From contig JAHJBA010000040.1 of the NCBI GenBank assembly GCA_018813625.1, positions 1-5,231 of the forward strand: a DNA stretch of 5,231 nucleotides, given 5' to 3'. The notes under the pieces were generated by a model, which did no database searches, had not been told where the DNA came from, and was given only the letters and a program-made list of their open reading frames with translations. Both the position numbers and the translations under genes were made by a program. This document shows, piece after piece, positions 4,902-5,231 of the stretch. Position 1 is the first letter of the stretch. Every line of letters begins with the position of its first letter. Source of the DNA: Patescibacteria group bacterium. Its GTDB lineage: Bacteria > Patescibacteriota > Minisyncoccia > Phycocordibacterales > UBA9973.

Positions 4902-4947
4902 TGATATACTAGACAAGCAACAAAATGTTTTGTTGCTTGTTCTTTTT
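4902..4947 (+). promoter_or_regulatory. Extended -10 followed by a 28-bp inverted repeat and T-run
   Basis: TGATATACT (4902-4910) is a TG-n-TATACT extended -10 without a recognisable -35. ACAAGCAACAAAA (4913-4925) and TTTTGTTGCTTGT (4928-4940) are perfect 13-bp arms around TG, followed by TCTTTTT (4941-4947). The expected start, about 4917, falls inside the left arm. The repeat could be an operator for a promoter feeding tRNA-Trp, a second terminator after rpmG, or the end of a very short RNA. The repeat is certain; its role is not. Confidence 0.55.
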
Positions 4948-5035
4948 ATACGGATATATTCCTTTTTGGTTTGTATCCTAAGGAGTGCGTTAATTTTTCA
5001 TTTTCGCATTTCTGTGCCCTGCTTCGGCAGGGTGT
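4948..5035 (+). other. tRNA-Trp upstream spacer with UUCG hairpin
   Basis: CCCTGC-TTCG-GCAGGG (5017-5032) is a perfect 6-bp stem closed by a stable cUUCGg tetraloop, ending 3 bases before the tRNA 5' end. It lacks a T-run, so it is not a standard terminator; it may shape the precursor for RNase P or be another CTGC/GCAG-arm repeat. The rest (4948-5016) is AT-rich. It contains AAGGAG at 4980-4985, but no reading frame follows it. I see no convincing promoter directly before the tRNA. Confidence 0.55.
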
Positions 5036-5106
5036 GGGCGATTAGTTTAGTGGTAGAACGAAGGTCTCCAAAACCTTTGGCGGGGGTTCGATTCCCTCAT
5101 CGCCCG
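5036..5106 (+). tRNA. tRNA-Trp (anticodon CCA)
   Basis: This is a 71-nt tRNA reading UGG. The acceptor GGGCGAT (5036-5042) pairs with ATCGCCC (5099-5105), and the discriminator G5106 fits bacterial tRNA-Trp. The D stem is GTTT/GAAC (5045-5048/5056-5059). The anticodon stem AAGGT/ACCTT (5061-5065/5073-5077) encloses CTCCAAA with CCA at 5068-5070. The 4-nt variable loop is 5078-5081. The T arm is GGGGG-TTCGATT-CCCTC (5082-5098) with one G-U pair. The 3' CCA is not encoded. The anticodon is CCA, not UCA, which agrees with UGA being a stop. A36-A37-A38 fits MiaA modification. Confidence 0.97.
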
Positions 5107-5115
5107 CTCTAATTA

Positions 5116-5142
5116 TTGACAAAATACTACTAATATTATACT
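5116..5142 (+). promoter_or_regulatory. Promoter downstream of tRNA-Trp
   Basis: TTGACA (5116-5121) is a perfect -35. TATACT (5137-5142, 5 of 6) follows with a short 15-bp spacer; TATAAA (5142-5147) would give a long 20-bp one. The start would be about 5149-5154. It would drive whatever lies past the window; from gene order, secE-nusG is a reasonable guess but is not visible. Confidence 0.5.
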
Positions 5143-5149
5143 ATAAAAT

Positions 5150-5231
5150 CAAATATTATTCTTTGATAGTGGTTTAGATTGATATTTGTTTGGTGGATTA
5201 TCTTAATTTCTTTAATGGGAATTGAGATAAT
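5150..5231 (+). other. Gene-less tail with two possible hairpins
   Basis: CAAATATTA (5150-5158) pairs with TGATATTTG (5180-5188) including one G-U. Further on, 5197-5210 pairs with 5218-5231 over 14 positions with two G-U pairs and the loop TTTAATG, whose last three bases are an ATG (5215-5217). The ATG frame (MGIEI) runs off the window and cannot be assigned. This could be a structured leader or a short RNA, or chance pairing in AT-rich DNA. Confidence 0.35.

Noticed and set aside
4930..5112. 60-codon open frame on + with hydrophobic N-terminal residues
   Set aside because: It runs through the whole of tRNA-Trp and starts inside the 28-bp inverted repeat.
5136..5231. 31-codon open frame on - entering from the right edge, a possible gene end
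   Set aside because: It is short, very AT-rich, has no recognisable motif and overlaps the promoter-like sequence. It cannot be supported without downstream sequence.
1..5231. CRISPR array, transposase, phage, toxin-antitoxin or defence genes
   Set aside because: There are no regularly spaced direct repeats and no recognisable proteins of these classes. The repeats present are isolated palindromes.

Overview
This AT-rich window looks like a piece of a Patescibacteria (CPR, probably Parcubacteria-like) chromosome. The evidence is indirect. The genes are compact and closely packed. The (p)ppGpp synthetase ends just after its TGS domain. MurA is divergent. Neither tRNA gene encodes CCA. None of the six visible start codons has a good Shine-Dalgarno sequence. 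A GC-rich TGCC/GGCA palindrome recurs between genes; as I recall, this type is common in Parcubacteria assemblies. UGA appears only as a stop codon, so the standard bacterial code fits.

Layout. 1-634: 3' end of a RelA/SpoT-family gene on +. 631-1614: parB on -, overlapping it tail to tail by 4 bp. 1615-1708: a divergent promoter region, with a 24-bp perfect palindrome between the -35 elements of parB (extended -10, predicted leaderless) and of tRNA-Leu. 1709-1792: tRNA-Leu(CAA). 1793-1870: a leader with overlapping inverted repeats. 1871-4074: murA-miaA, separated by 2 bp. 4128-4310: a 60-aa charged orphan with its own promoter, convergent with a 75-aa two-helix membrane protein (4346-4573, -); they share a bidirectional terminator. 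4596-4657: divergent promoters carrying two dyads. 4699-4857: rpmG (ribosomal protein L33, 52 aa), followed by a terminator. 4893-5035: 143 bp with an extended -10, a 28-bp inverted repeat and a UUCG hairpin. 5036-5106: tRNA-Trp(CCA). 5107-5231: a promoter and two possible hairpins, with no gene I can support.

The genes are mostly housekeeping: stringent response (RSH), chromosome segregation (ParB), peptidoglycan precursor synthesis (MurA), tRNA modification (MiaA), and ribosome and tRNA supply (L33, tRNA-Leu, tRNA-Trp). Both tRNAs have A36-A37-A38, the recognition feature for MiaA. The order rpmG-trnW is typical of the segment ahead of secE-nusG in many bacteria. I see no defence system, CRISPR array, transposase or other mobile gene. 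The least explained parts are the divergent MurA, the two small orphan proteins, and the dense intergenic dyads.
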